A stretch of DNA of 64,000 nt from assembly GCA_031844405.1 (NCBI GenBank), contig JAUZVC010000001.1, positions 124,001 through 188,000 of the forward strand, read 5' to 3'. This DNA is from Knoellia sp031844405 (lineage in GTDB: Bacteria > Actinomycetota > Actinomycetes > Actinomycetales > Dermatophilaceae). Every line of letters begins with the position of its first letter. The first letter of the stretch is position 1. This document shows, one piece after another, positions 49,946-58,766 of this stretch. Below the pieces are notes generated by a model, which saw only the letters and a list, made by a program, of their open reading frames with translations, did no database searches and was not told the DNA's origin. The translations under genes and the position numbers were made by a program.

Positions 49946-51064
49946 TCACACTCCCCACATGTCGGAGGCCTCGAGCGCCTTCGCGCCGGCCTCGGGATCG
50001 ACGACGTCACCGTCGACGATGGGTGCGACGAGCCGCGACAGCGCGTAGCCGTCGTGAGCCCGCACGACGGGTGCCGCGAGGTCCTCGGTCGGCGCCGGCG
50101 CGAGGTCGTCGTTGGCGACCGGGATGCCGTGGGAGAGGACCTGCTCGCCGACGCTCAGCTGGCGGATCGCGATGGCGCGCACCGACTCCGGGCGCCGCGT
50201 GGCGAACTCGGTGTAGATCTTCGGGTCGTTCTGGCCGTCGTCTCCGACGAGCAGCCACTGCACGTGCGGCAGCTCGCGGGCAAGGCGCGCCAGCGCGGAC
50301 CGCTTGTGGTCCTGGCCCGACCGGAACCAGCCGGTGTGCGTCGGACCCCAGTCGGTGAGGAGCATCGGGCCCGGCGGGTAGCCGTTGCGCCGCAGGAAGC
50401 GCGTGAGCGACGGTGCGGTGTTCCATGCGCCCGTCGAGAGGTAGATGACCGGCATGCCCGGGTGCGAGTCCATGAGCTCGCGATAGAACGTCGCCATGCC
50501 GGGCACGGGGCTGCGGGTGCCCTCGGCCTTGACGAACGTGTTCCACGCGGCGATGACGGGGCGCGGCAGCGAGGTGGAGAGCACGGTGTCGTCGATGTCG
50601 CTGACGAGCCCGAACGTCTGGCGCGTGCCGATGATGAGCACGGAGGCGGTGCGTGGTCGCGCGAGCGGCGACTCGATCTCGACCTGGTGCCAGCCGGGTC
50701 CGAGCCCGTGACCGTGGATGACGATGTCGACGAGGCCCGAGCGGTCGGTGCGGCCGTCGATGACACGGTCGCCGATCCGGATCGTCACGGGAACGTCGAT
50801 GGCGGGCGAGGTGACGAACGCCCGCCAGCCGCGCGTCTCCTCGTCGGCCGACTTGAGCGACTGGACGCTTCCCGCCGCGTCACCCGAGACGGGGCGCATC
50901 GGGTCGCGCGACATGAGGACGCGCGCGAGGACCCGCACGAACCCGAAGCTGCCGTAGCCGGTGTGCGGCACGATCTTGGTCCCCCAGCCGCGCCCGCGCA
51001 GGGTGTCGCTCTTGCGCCGGTTCCACGCATCCTCCAGAAGCGCGGCGAGATGCGGGCGAGCCAT
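49946..51064 (-). CDS. App1-family phosphatase (DUF2183)
   Basis: 372 residues. The HAD-like motif FGLVSDIDDTVLSTSLPRP carries the DxDxT nucleophile motif, MPVIYLSTGAWNTAPSLTRF has the Ser/Thr site, and WLLVGDDGQNDPKIYTEFA has the acidic motif. Family members are Mg-dependent phosphatases; yeast App1 is a phosphatidate phosphatase. An N-terminal beta-rich domain occupies the first 150 residues. No membrane segment. The stop lies four bases before the next gene's start. Confidence 0.87.
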   Translation of the reverse strand: MARPHLAALLEDAWNRRKSDTLRGRGWGTKIVPHTGYGSFGFVRVLARVLMSRDPMRPVSGDAAGSVQSLKSADEETRGWRAFVTSPAIDVPVTIRIGDRVIDGRTDRSGLVDIVIHGHGLGPGWHQVEIESPLARPRTASVLIIGTRQTFGLVSDIDDTVLSTSLPRPVIAAWNTFVKAEGTRSPVPGMATFYRELMDSHPGMPVIYLSTGAWNTAPSLTRFLRRNGYPPGPMLLTDWGPTHTGWFRSGQDHKRSALARLARELPHVQWLLVGDDGQNDPKIYTEFATRRPESVRAIAIRQLSVGEQVLSHGIPVANDDLAPAPTEDLAAPVVRAHDGYALSRLVAPIVDGDVVDPEAGAKALEASDMWGV

Positions 51065-51105
51065 GCACCGACTCTAGTGGCCGGGCCCGACCCGACGGCA
51101 GCGCC

Positions 51106-51858
51106 TCAGCCCGTGCTCTCGCCGTCCGCACGCGCCTGGACACCCGCGACGACCTGCTCCGAGAGCGCCTTGACCCGGACGTTGCGCGCCTGCGACGTCG
51201 CCCGCAGCCAGTCGAACGCCTCGTGCTCGTCGATGCCGCGCAGTGCCATGAGCACGCCCTTGGCCTGCTCGATGACCGCGCGACTGGCCATCGCCTGCTC
51301 GAGCTGCCCCGCGAGCCGCCGGGCGCCGTCGAGCTCGGTGACCGCGACGATCGCGTCAGCCGCGCGGGCTGCGGCGACCCGCGCGACCGAGGCCTCGAAG
51401 TCGTCGAACGCGTGCGGGGTGTCGCTGTAGAGGTTGAGGGCGCCGACGCACTCGGCACCGCTGAGCAGCGGGAGCGCCATGAGCGACTGGATCCCGTCTC
51501 GGCGCACCGCCTCGGCGAAGTGCGGCCAGCGCCGGGTCGCGTCGCCCCGGTCCCCGTCGGCGCCGATCGTCGCCACGACCTCGGTCCGCTCGCGCGCCGC
51601 CTCGAGGCAGGGACCCTCGTCGAGCTGGTACTGCACGGCGTCGACCTCGAGCGTCGTCACGGTCGTGTAGGCCGCGGTGCTCGGTCGGCCGTCGACGAGC
51701 AGGGTCACGCCGACCTCGTCGCAGCCGGTGACGTGGCGGCGGACCGCATGGACGACCCTGGTGAGGTAGTCGTGCAGCTCGTCCACCGACGAGAGCACGC
51801 CGGAGACCTCGGCGAGCAGGTCCTCGTGCGGGTGCAGGCCCGCGCGCGTGTCGGTCAT
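51106..51858 (-). CDS. GAF-ANTAR domain transcription antiterminator-type protein
   Basis: 250 residues. The GAF domain (about 30-165) has a ligand pocket with LDEGPCLEAARERTEV and ALPLLSGAECVGALNLYS, and the C-terminal ANTAR domain has the block ASRAVIEQAKGVLMALRGID. ANTAR proteins bind RNA hairpins to stop termination. A cognate target hairpin could be in any nearby leader. It precedes the App1 gene (41 bp) on the same strand. Confidence 0.88.
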   Translation of the reverse strand: MTDTRAGLHPHEDLLAEVSGVLSSVDELHDYLTRVVHAVRRHVTGCDEVGVTLLVDGRPSTAAYTTVTTLEVDAVQYQLDEGPCLEAARERTEVVATIGADGDRGDATRRWPHFAEAVRRDGIQSLMALPLLSGAECVGALNLYSDTPHAFDDFEASVARVAAARAADAIVAVTELDGARRLAGQLEQAMASRAVIEQAKGVLMALRGIDEHEAFDWLRATSQARNVRVKALSEQVVAGVQARADGESTG

Positions 51859-51974
51859 GGTTCCTCCGTCCGTGCGTTCCGGGTCAGTATGACCCGGCGT
51901 GCACCGTTCTCGACAGGGTCAGGAGCATCTGCCGAGCCGCTCCCCGCCGAGCACGCACCTGCGAGGATGCGGAC

Positions 51975-53141
51975 GTGAGCGACGACCTCGTCATCGACGT
52001 CTTCGGCGTCCGGTGGGCGCTGCGCCTCGACGGCGCCGACCCCGACGTCGCCGCGCGCCTCACCGAGCTGTGGCAGGGCGCCCGCAGCCGCGTCCACCGC
52101 GCCGAGGGCACCGACGGCTCCTCCGAAGGCGCCGGCGTCGTCGAGACGTTCCACGTGGGTGAGGTCCCGCCCGGCTCCGCGGGCCACCGCCTCTCCGGGA
52201 GTGAGCCCCCCGCGACGGTCCCGTATGCCGTCTCGCGCGCTCTGACGTTCGCCTCCATCGGCCGCCGCCGTGGCTCGGCCCTCATGCTCCACGCCGCGGG
52301 TCTCAGCCTGGGACCGCGGGCGGTGGCCCTCGTCGGCCCGTCGGGGACGGGCAAGTCCACCGCCTCGCGCGAGCTCGGCCGCCACTTCGGCTACCTCTCC
52401 GACGAGACGGTCGTCGTCGAGGAGGACCGCCGGGTCTCGCCCTACCGCAAGCCGATCTCCGTCATCGTCGAGCACGGGTCCCGGTGGGACAAGGCCGAGT
52501 TCAGCCCGGCCGAGCTCGGTCTGCAGGAGCCCGACACGGCATACCTCGAGGCGCTCGTCGTGCTCGACCGCGACCCGGCACGCGAAGTCCCGGAGCTCAC
52601 GACGCTCCCGCTCGTCGACGCTCTCGTCGCGGTCATCCCGGAGAGCTCGTCGCTGCCCATGGTCGAGCGTCCGCTCCAGCGGCTCGCCGAGGCCGCGAGC
52701 CGTTCGGGCGGGCCGTATGTGTTGCGCTACAACGAGATCGGGAACTGTGTCGACCTCGTCGCCGACCTCCTCGACGCCGACGGGTCGTGGTCGCGCTCGG
52801 CACCCAGGGCCCCGTGGACGACGACGCCGCCACCCGACCCGGCCCTCGCCGCGGGCGTCACGTCGGACGGGGACGACCTCAGCGGCGAGAGGCTCGTGCG
52901 CTGCCCCTGGCGCGACGTCGTGCACGGCGAGGACGGGACCCTGCTGCTCATCGGGGACACGCCCGTCCGGCTCGGTCCCGTCGGCGAGGCGCTGTGGCAT
53001 CGGGCGGACGAGCCGATCACGCTGACCGAGGCCGTCGAGGCGGTCGTCGACGAGCTCGGTCCGCACCCCGACGCCGCGGCGATCGTCGCCGAGGGCGTGA
53101 CGTCGCTGGTCGACTCAGGCGTCCTGCGACCCGTCCGCTGA
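51975..53141 (+). CDS. HPr-kinase-like P-loop protein with C-terminal PqqD-like domain
   Basis: 388 residues. The core has Walker A VALVGPSGTGKSTASRELGR and, as in HprK-like kinases, HAAGLSLGPRA before it and FGYLSDETVVVEEDRRV after it. The last 70 or so residues (LLLIGDTPVRLGPVGEALWH) look like a PqqD/RRE-type fold. PqqD-like domains bind peptide leaders in RiPP pathways, and HPr-kinase-like proteins phosphorylate or modify peptides or proteins there. No precursor peptide or modifying enzyme is adjacent. The GTG at 51975 has a weak GAGGATG site. Divergent from the ANTAR gene; 27-bp convergent overlap with the VOC gene. Confidence 0.77.
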   Translation: MSDDLVIDVFGVRWALRLDGADPDVAARLTELWQGARSRVHRAEGTDGSSEGAGVVETFHVGEVPPGSAGHRLSGSEPPATVPYAVSRALTFASIGRRRGSALMLHAAGLSLGPRAVALVGPSGTGKSTASRELGRHFGYLSDETVVVEEDRRVSPYRKPISVIVEHGSRWDKAEFSPAELGLQEPDTAYLEALVVLDRDPAREVPELTTLPLVDALVAVIPESSSLPMVERPLQRLAEAASRSGGPYVLRYNEIGNCVDLVADLLDADGSWSRSAPRAPWTTTPPPDPALAAGVTSDGDDLSGERLVRCPWRDVVHGEDGTLLLIGDTPVRLGPVGEALWHRADEPITLTEAVEAVVDELGPHPDAAAIVAEGVTSLVDSGVLRPVR

Positions 53142-53876
53142 GGCGTCCCCGGACCTCGCGGGCAGAAGGCACAGCTCGTTGCCCGAGGGGTCGGTCATCA
53201 CCTGCCACGGCAGGTCGCCCCAGTCGTGCTCGAACCGCGACCCACCGAGGTCGAGGACCCTCTGGGCCGTGGCGTCCGGGTCGTCGCCGGACTCGAGCCG
53301 GATGTCGAGGTGGACGCGGTTCTTGTGGCGGGGCTCCTTGGGCCGCGGCTCCGGGCACAGCTCGAGCAGCGGACCGCGGCCGCTGGCGTGGCGCAGCGCC
53401 CCGGGCATCGCGCTGTCGACCGGCACCCACCCCGAGAGCGCGGACCAGAAGGCGAGGTCGCGCTCGACGTCGGCGCTGTCGAGGGGCAGCGACGAGAGGG
53501 GTCCCGACACGGCATACTCCGGCCGCGCCTCCATGACGCAGAACGGGTTGCCCTCCGGGTCCGCGAGGACCACCCACGGCACGTCGCGCTGGCCGATGTC
53601 GAGGTGGCGGGCGCCGAGCGAGAGGGCGCGCTCGACGACGGCGGCCTGCTCCTCGGCCTCGCCGCCGTAGACCTCGAGGTGCAGTCGCGGGCTCGGGCGC
53701 GGTGGCTCCTCGACGATCTCGAAGCAGAGGTCGAGGCTCGGCCCGTCGGGCACGACGAGCCGCGTCTCGTAGGACCGCTCTTCGTCGGTGAGCGTCGTGC
53801 AGCCGAGCAGCGCCTCCCAGAAACGGCCGAGGCGGCGCGGGTCCCGTGCATCGACGACGACGTTCTCGAGGTACAT
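53115..53876 (-). CDS. Two-domain VOC protein
   Basis: 253 residues, two VOC repeats. The first begins NVVVDARDPRRLGRFWEALL and contains GQRDVPWVVLADPEGNPFCV; the second has VERDLAFWSALSGWVPVDSA and LPWQVMTDPSGNELCLLPA. No complete metal-ligand set is obvious. Such pairs are frequent in actinobacteria and lack assigned substrates. ATG 53876 fits the fold. Confidence 0.83.
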   Translation of the reverse strand: MYLENVVVDARDPRRLGRFWEALLGCTTLTDEERSYETRLVVPDGPSLDLCFEIVEEPPRPSPRLHLEVYGGEAEEQAAVVERALSLGARHLDIGQRDVPWVVLADPEGNPFCVMEARPEYAVSGPLSSLPLDSADVERDLAFWSALSGWVPVDSAMPGALRHASGRGPLLELCPEPRPKEPRHKNRVHLDIRLESGDDPDATAQRVLDLGGSRFEHDWGDLPWQVMTDPSGNELCLLPARSGDASADGSQDA

Positions 53877-53898
53877 GCCCCCTGCCTACCACCGGAGG

Positions 53899-54267
53899 TC
53901 ACCCCGCGGCGTCGTATGCCGTCCGCAGCCATTCGCGGACCTCGTCGTCGACCTCCTCCGGCCGGGTGAGCTCGAGGTGGTGCATCCATCGGCCGGCGCT
54001 CGGCCGTACGACCTCCTTCCACCTCGGCGAGGCGTCGCGGAAGGGCAGCCCGAGCGAGAGCACCGCGGGCACCTCGCTGCGCACGTACTGGCCCGGGCGC
54101 CACAACCACGCGAACGACACCCGCCGCCGGAAGGCCACCTGGCTCCGGCCCGCGTCGGCGGTGTGTGGACCGAGCGCCTCAACCGCAGCGACGACGGCCT
54201 CGGCGACTGCCTCGCCGTCGGGGTGGCCGGCGAAGAAGGTCGCGACGAGGTCGGCATCCGAGGTCAC
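53899..54267 (-). CDS. DUF5655-like protein
   Basis: 122 residues with QVAFRRRVSFAWLWRPGQYV and SPRWKEVVRPSAGRWMHHLEL, matching my memory of the DUF5655 (phage-unrelated, helix-rich) group found in many actinomycetes. No function is known. It ends EVREWLRTAYDAAG. ATG 54267 is the only early start. It lies between the VOC gene and the phoX promoter. Confidence 0.75.
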   Translation of the reverse strand: MTSDADLVATFFAGHPDGEAVAEAVVAAVEALGPHTADAGRSQVAFRRRVSFAWLWRPGQYVRSEVPAVLSLGLPFRDASPRWKEVVRPSAGRWMHHLELTRPEEVDDEVREWLRTAYDAAG

Positions 54268-54295
54268 CTCCCCAGCCTCCCACCCGTCGACGACC

Positions 54296-54313
54296 GGTCA
54301 CCCGACGTTCACC
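54296..54313 (+). promoter_or_regulatory. PHO box (PhoP-binding direct repeat) upstream of phoX
   Basis: GGTCACC at 54296-54302 and GTTCACC at 54307-54313 form two direct repeats exactly 11 bp apart. Actinobacterial PHO boxes are 11-bp direct repeats with the core G(T/G)TCACC. The site is about 90 bases before the GTG of the PhoX gene, placing it in the promoter. It predicts PhoP-PhoR control at low phosphate. Confidence 0.75.
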
Positions 54314-54401
54314 ACGAGGACGACGGGAGTGCCCCGGGCGTCCCTAGCGTCGGGACGGCTGCCCTCGCGGCCGCACCCGCGCCCCTGACGAAGGATCCGA
54401 C

Positions 54402-56429
54402 GTGACGACTCCCGCCCGCCTGCTCCCGCTGTTCACCCGCTCGCACGAGGGTGGCCGCAGCTCGATGACGTGCCAGTACCGCTGCGGCAACGCCTGTGAC
54501 CAGGACGTGCCCAACACGTCCGACAACGCCTACTTCGGCGACCTCGTCGCCGCAGGCGTCTCCCGCCGGTCCGCGCTGCGCGCCGGGAGCGCGGGCGCCG
54601 CACTCGTCGGCCTCACCGCGTGGAGCATGCCGTCCGCGGCCGCCGCGCCCGCGTCGCCTGCCACCGGAGCCGGGACCGGTGCGGCAGGCGCCGCGAAGCG
54701 CAACGCGCTCGGCTTCACCGGCATCGCGCCGACCCCGGCGAACGTCGACGCCGTCAAGGTTCCCGAGGGCTTCGACTGGGCGCCGGTCATCAGCTGGGGC
54801 GACCCGCTCTTCGCCGGCACGCCGGCCTTCGACTTCGACAACCAGACCCCCGCCGCGCAGCGCGAGCAGGCCGGCTACAACTGCGACTACGTGCAGTTCA
54901 TGCACGGCGGCCCGGGCAACAAGGGTGCGCACAAGGGCCTGCTCGCCTTCAACAACGAGTACACCAACGACGAGCTGATGTTCCGCGGTGTCGGCTCCTC
55001 CGCCGACCTCACCGACGAGCAGCTCGAGATCGTCCAGGCCGCCCACGGCATCACCGTCACCGAGGTCGCCCGCCGCGACGCGAACAGCCCGTGGCGCTGG
55101 GTCCAGGGCGGCGCGCGCAACCGCCGCATCCACACCGACACGCCGTTCGCCGTCGACGGCCCCGCCGCCGGCTCGGTGCACCTGCGCACCTCCGACGACC
55201 CGCGCGGCGAGCGCATCCTCGGCACGCTCAACAACTGCGCGGGTGGCGAGACGCCGTGGGGCACCTACCTCTCGGGCGAGGAGAACTTCAACCAGTACTT
55301 CGACGCGACCGGCGCCCCGGACCCGCAGGGCCGGCTCAAGCGCTACGGCATCACGTCGGGCGGTCGCGGCTGGGAGCGGATCCAGGACCGCTTCTCGGTG
55401 ACCAAGGAGCCCAACGAGGTCAACCGCTTCGGCTGGATCGTCGAGGTCGACCCGCACGACCCGACGTCGACGCCGGTCAAGCACACCGCACTCGGTCGCT
55501 TCAAGCACGAGGGCGCGACGGTGACGCTCACCGCGGACGGCCGCGTCGCGGCATACATGGGTGACGACGAGCGGTTCGACTACATCTACAAGTTCCTGTC
55601 CAAGGGCACCTACCGCGAGGGCGACAAGCGGCACAACATGGGCCTGCTCTCCGAGGGCGACCTCTACGTCGCGCGCCTCACCGGCGACGGGGCCGCGGAC
55701 GGCGAGTACGACGGCACCGGCGAGTGGCTGCCGCTCGTCGTCGGCGGCGTCTCGAAGGTCCCCGGCTTCACCGTCGAGGAGGTGCTGATCTGGACGCGCC
55801 TCGCCGCCGACAAGGTCGGGCCGACGAAGATGGACCGCCCCGAGGACGTCCAGCCCAACCCGGTCAACGGCCGCATCTACGCCGCGATGACGAACAACTC
55901 CGCACGCACGCCGGCGCAGATCGACGAGGCGAACCCGCGCGCGAGCAACAAGCACGGCCACGTCACCGAGTTCACCGAGGCTGGAGGCGACCACGGTGCG
56001 CTGACCTTCACGTGGAAGATCGTGCTCGTCGCCGGCAACCCCGACGACCCGCAGACGTACTTCAACGGCTACGACAAGAGCGAGGTCAGCCCGATCAGCT
56101 GCCCCGACAACGTCGCCTTCGACGCTGCCGGCAACCTGTGGATCTCGACCGACGGCATGCCGGGCACGCTCAGCTTCTGCGACGCCCTCTACGTCATGCC
56201 CCTCGAGGGCGCCGAGAAGGGCCGGCTCCAGCAGTTCCTCTCGGTGCCGGTCGGCGCGGAGACGTGCGGCCCGGTGATCCTCGGCCCCGACTCCGTCCTC
56301 GTCGCGGTGCAGCACCCGGGCGAGGTCGGCAACGCGAGCCCCGACAACGTCGTCTCGCACTTCCCCTACCGGGGTGACGGCCAGCCACGCCCGTCGGTGA
56401 TCCACGCCTACCGCCGCCACGGCCGCTGA
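54402..56429 (+). CDS. phoX: PhoX-family phosphatase, Tat-exported
   Basis: 675 residues of the DUF839/PhoX beta-propeller family. The Tat motif VSRRSALRAGSAGAALVGLT is unusually far in (about residue 53), after a Cys-containing lead (MTCQYRCGNACDQDVPNTSD), a layout I recognise in actinobacterial PhoX proteins. Key propeller blocks are NNCAGGETPWGTYLSGEENF, WIVEVDPHDP, YMGDDERFDYIYKFLS and SCPDNVAFDAAGNLWISTDG. The enzyme uses Ca and Fe to release phosphate from monoesters extracellularly. The GTG at 54402 follows a weak AAGGA. Preceded by a PHO box and followed by a strong palindrome. Confidence 0.9.
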   Translation: MTTPARLLPLFTRSHEGGRSSMTCQYRCGNACDQDVPNTSDNAYFGDLVAAGVSRRSALRAGSAGAALVGLTAWSMPSAAAAPASPATGAGTGAAGAAKRNALGFTGIAPTPANVDAVKVPEGFDWAPVISWGDPLFAGTPAFDFDNQTPAAQREQAGYNCDYVQFMHGGPGNKGAHKGLLAFNNEYTNDELMFRGVGSSADLTDEQLEIVQAAHGITVTEVARRDANSPWRWVQGGARNRRIHTDTPFAVDGPAAGSVHLRTSDDPRGERILGTLNNCAGGETPWGTYLSGEENFNQYFDATGAPDPQGRLKRYGITSGGRGWERIQDRFSVTKEPNEVNRFGWIVEVDPHDPTSTPVKHTALGRFKHEGATVTLTADGRVAAYMGDDERFDYIYKFLSKGTYREGDKRHNMGLLSEGDLYVARLTGDGAADGEYDGTGEWLPLVVGGVSKVPGFTVEEVLIWTRLAADKVGPTKMDRPEDVQPNPVNGRIYAAMTNNSARTPAQIDEANPRASNKHGHVTEFTEAGGDHGALTFTWKIVLVAGNPDDPQTYFNGYDKSEVSPISCPDNVAFDAAGNLWISTDGMPGTLSFCDALYVMPLEGAEKGRLQQFLSVPVGAETCGPVILGPDSVLVAVQHPGEVGNASPDNVVSHFPYRGDGQPRPSVIHAYRRHGR

Positions 56430-56467
56430 CCCGCCCCGGCTCCCACCCACCCTCCCCACCCCCACCC

Positions 56468-56540
56468 CGACTTATTGCCCTTTCCAGCGCCTCACGGGGC
56501 GACTCGCCTCCGGAGCCCCGCTGGAAAGGGCAATAAGTCG
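56468..56540. terminator. 22-bp perfect inverted repeat after phoX
   Basis: Arms 56468-56489 and 56519-56540 are perfect complements, beginning CGACTTATTGCCC, with a 29-base loop; GGGGC/GCCCC inside the loop can extend the fold. AT-rich arms (ACTTATTG) are odd in this genome. It lies 39 bp past the phoX stop and 43 bp before the VOC gene, in the same direction, and would give a very stable terminator. Confidence 0.75.
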
Positions 56541-56582
56541 ATCAGGTTCCGTGTGTCGGGGGGCGGGTCTACCTTGAGATCC

Positions 56583-57014
56583 ATGGCATCGACACTCAAC
56601 CCCTACATCCAGTTCGCGGACAACGCGCGCGAGGCGATGGAGTTCTACAGGGACGTCTTCGGCGGCGAGCTCAACGTCTCGACCTTCGGTGAGTTCGGCG
56701 GCGGCGACCCGGAGCACGCGCCACCCGCCGACGGCGTCATGCACGCCCAGCTCGAGACGCCCTCCGGCTTCACCCTCATGGCCTCCGACACCCCGCCCGG
56801 AATGCCGCGCATGGAGGGCTCCTCGATCGCGATCAGCCTCTCCGGCGACGACGCCGACGAGCTGCGCGGCTGGTGGGACCGGCTGTCCGACGGCGGCCAG
56901 GTCCAGGTGCCGCTCGAGAAGCAGATGTGGGGCGACGAGTTCGGCATGTGCGCCGACCGCTTCGGCATCGGCTGGATGGTCAACATCGCCGGCGAGCAGT
57001 CCGCCGCCGAGTGA
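56583..57014 (+). CDS. PhnB-like VOC protein
   Basis: 143 residues. NPYIQFADNAREAMEFYRDV and the block GVMHAQLETPSGFTLMASDTPPG resemble the PhnB/3-demethylubiquinone-methyltransferase-like VOC branch; QMWGDEFGMCADRFGIGWMV is the typical end. The function is not known. ATG 56583 lies close after GAGATCC. It overlaps the ligase gene's alternative GTG start by four bases. Confidence 0.85.
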   Translation: MASTLNPYIQFADNAREAMEFYRDVFGGELNVSTFGEFGGGDPEHAPPADGVMHAQLETPSGFTLMASDTPPGMPRMEGSSIAISLSGDDADELRGWWDRLSDGGQVQVPLEKQMWGDEFGMCADRFGIGWMVNIAGEQSAAE

Positions 57015-58675
57015 GCACCCCTCCCGACGACGGAGGTATGCCGTTCGCCCGCCTCGTCGAGACCGCCTCGGCGCTCGCGGCGACCCGGTCGCGCACGGCC
57101 AAGACCGAGCTGCTCGGTGCACTCCTGCGTGACCTCGGACCCGACGAGGCCGAGGCCGCCGTCGGCCTGCTCCTCGGCCGCCTGCGCCAGGGGTCCATCG
57201 GGCTCGGCTACCGCACCGTGGCCGCGGCGCGGCGTGCGGCGGCGCCCGCGACCGAGTCCTCGCTCACCGTCGGTGACGTCGATGCCGTCCTCGACGAGAT
57301 CGCCGGGCTGGGCGGCGCCGGGTCCGCCGGCGCCCGCAACCACGCGCTCACCGGGCTCTTCGAGCGGGCCACGTCGGAGGAGCAGGAGCACCTGGCCCGC
57401 GCCATGACCGGCGAGATGCGCACCGGTGCGCTCGAGGGCGTCCTCACCGACGGGCTCGCCAAGGCCGTCGACCTGCCCGTGGCGGACGTGCGGCGCGCGG
57501 TCATGCTCAGCGGGTCGCTCGCCGGGACCGTGCGTCTCGCGCTCACCGACCCCGAGGCGATCGCCGGCGTCGGGCTCGCCGTCCTCACCCCCGTCCAGCC
57601 GATGCTCGCCTCGACCGCGGCCGACGTCGCCGCGGCACTCGAGGTCACCGGTGAGGCGTCGGTCGAGCACAAGCTCGACGGCGCGCGGATCCAGGTGCAC
57701 CGCAGTGGCGACGAGGTCCGGGTCCACACCCGCTCGCTCGCCGACATCACGTCGCGCGTGCCCGAGATCGTCGACGTCGCGCTGTCGCTGCCCGTCGAGT
57801 CCGTCATCCTCGACGGCGAGACCCTCATGCTCGACGACGACGGCGCTCCCCGGCCCTTCCAGGACACGATGAGCCGCTTCGGCACCGACGAGCAGCGCGC
57901 CGAGGCCAGGCGTGCGACCGCGGGGGCCGCCGCCGGCGGCGCCGCGGGTGCCGACGTCAGCGCGGAGGAGGTCAGCGCGGAGGACGTCGGCGAGGCGACC
58001 GCCGCCCGGCTGCTCGCGCCGCGCTTCTTCGACGTCCTCCACCTCGACGGCGACGACCTCATCGACCGGCCGCTGCGCGAGAGGCTCGACGTCCTCGAAC
58101 GGATCGCGCCGGCATACCGGATCGAGGGTGAGGTGACGTCCGACCCGGCCGTCGCCGACCGAGTGTCGCGCGACGCGCTCGCCGCAGGGCACGAGGGGGT
58201 CATGGTCAAGGCCGTCGACTCGACCTACGCCGCCGGGCGACGGGGCAAGCACTGGGTCAAGGTCAAACCGGTGCACACCTACGACCTCGTCGTCCTCGGG
58301 GTCGAGCGCGGTTCCGGGCGTCGCCGGGGGTGGCTGTCGAACCTCCACCTCGGTGCGCGCGACCCCGAGGGCGAGTTCGGGCCGGAGGACGGCTTCGTCA
58401 TGGTGGGCAAGACCTTCAAGGGGCTCACCGACGAGCTGCTGCGGTGGCAGACCGAGACGTTCCCGGAGTTCGGCGTCGAGGACGACGGGTGGGCCCTCAT
58501 GATGCGGCCCGAGGTCGTCGTCGAGATCGCCATCGACGGCGTGCAGCGGAGCTCGCGCTACCCCGGTGGCGTGGCGCTGCGGTTCGCCCGGGTCAAGCGC
58601 TACCGGGTCGGTGCGGACGCCAAACCCGCCGCAGAGGCGGACACGATCTCCTCGCTTCGCGCGTTGTTGCGGTGA
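57011..58675 (+). CDS. ATP-dependent DNA ligase
   Basis: 554 residues. The nucleotidyltransferase has the adenylated Lys in VEHKLDGARIQVHRS (KLDGxR), then motif III VILDGETLMLD, motif IV EGVMVKAVDSTY, and motif V HWVKVKPVHTYDLVVLG. An N-terminal DNA-binding domain (about 1-200) and C-terminal OB fold flank it, as in mycobacterial LigB/thermophile-type ligases. A Gly/Ala-rich insert (AGAAAGGAAGADVSAEEVSA) interrupts the catalytic domain. GTG 57011 overlaps the previous stop; ATG 57038 (within a GTATGCCG octamer) is the alternative. The main replicative NAD ligase is elsewhere. Confidence 0.87.
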   Translation: MSTPPDDGGMPFARLVETASALAATRSRTAKTELLGALLRDLGPDEAEAAVGLLLGRLRQGSIGLGYRTVAAARRAAAPATESSLTVGDVDAVLDEIAGLGGAGSAGARNHALTGLFERATSEEQEHLARAMTGEMRTGALEGVLTDGLAKAVDLPVADVRRAVMLSGSLAGTVRLALTDPEAIAGVGLAVLTPVQPMLASTAADVAAALEVTGEASVEHKLDGARIQVHRSGDEVRVHTRSLADITSRVPEIVDVALSLPVESVILDGETLMLDDDGAPRPFQDTMSRFGTDEQRAEARRATAGAAAGGAAGADVSAEEVSAEDVGEATAARLLAPRFFDVLHLDGDDLIDRPLRERLDVLERIAPAYRIEGEVTSDPAVADRVSRDALAAGHEGVMVKAVDSTYAAGRRGKHWVKVKPVHTYDLVVLGVERGSGRRRGWLSNLHLGARDPEGEFGPEDGFVMVGKTFKGLTDELLRWQTETFPEFGVEDDGWALMMRPEVVVEIAIDGVQRSSRYPGGVALRFARVKRYRVGADAKPAAEADTISSLRALLR

Positions 58676-58766
58676 GCGGCACGACCGTCGCGCCGTCCGC
58701 CCCATCCTCGACCTCATCTCCGACTCCCCGACCCATCCCCGACCTCAGCGACTCCGAAGAGACCTC

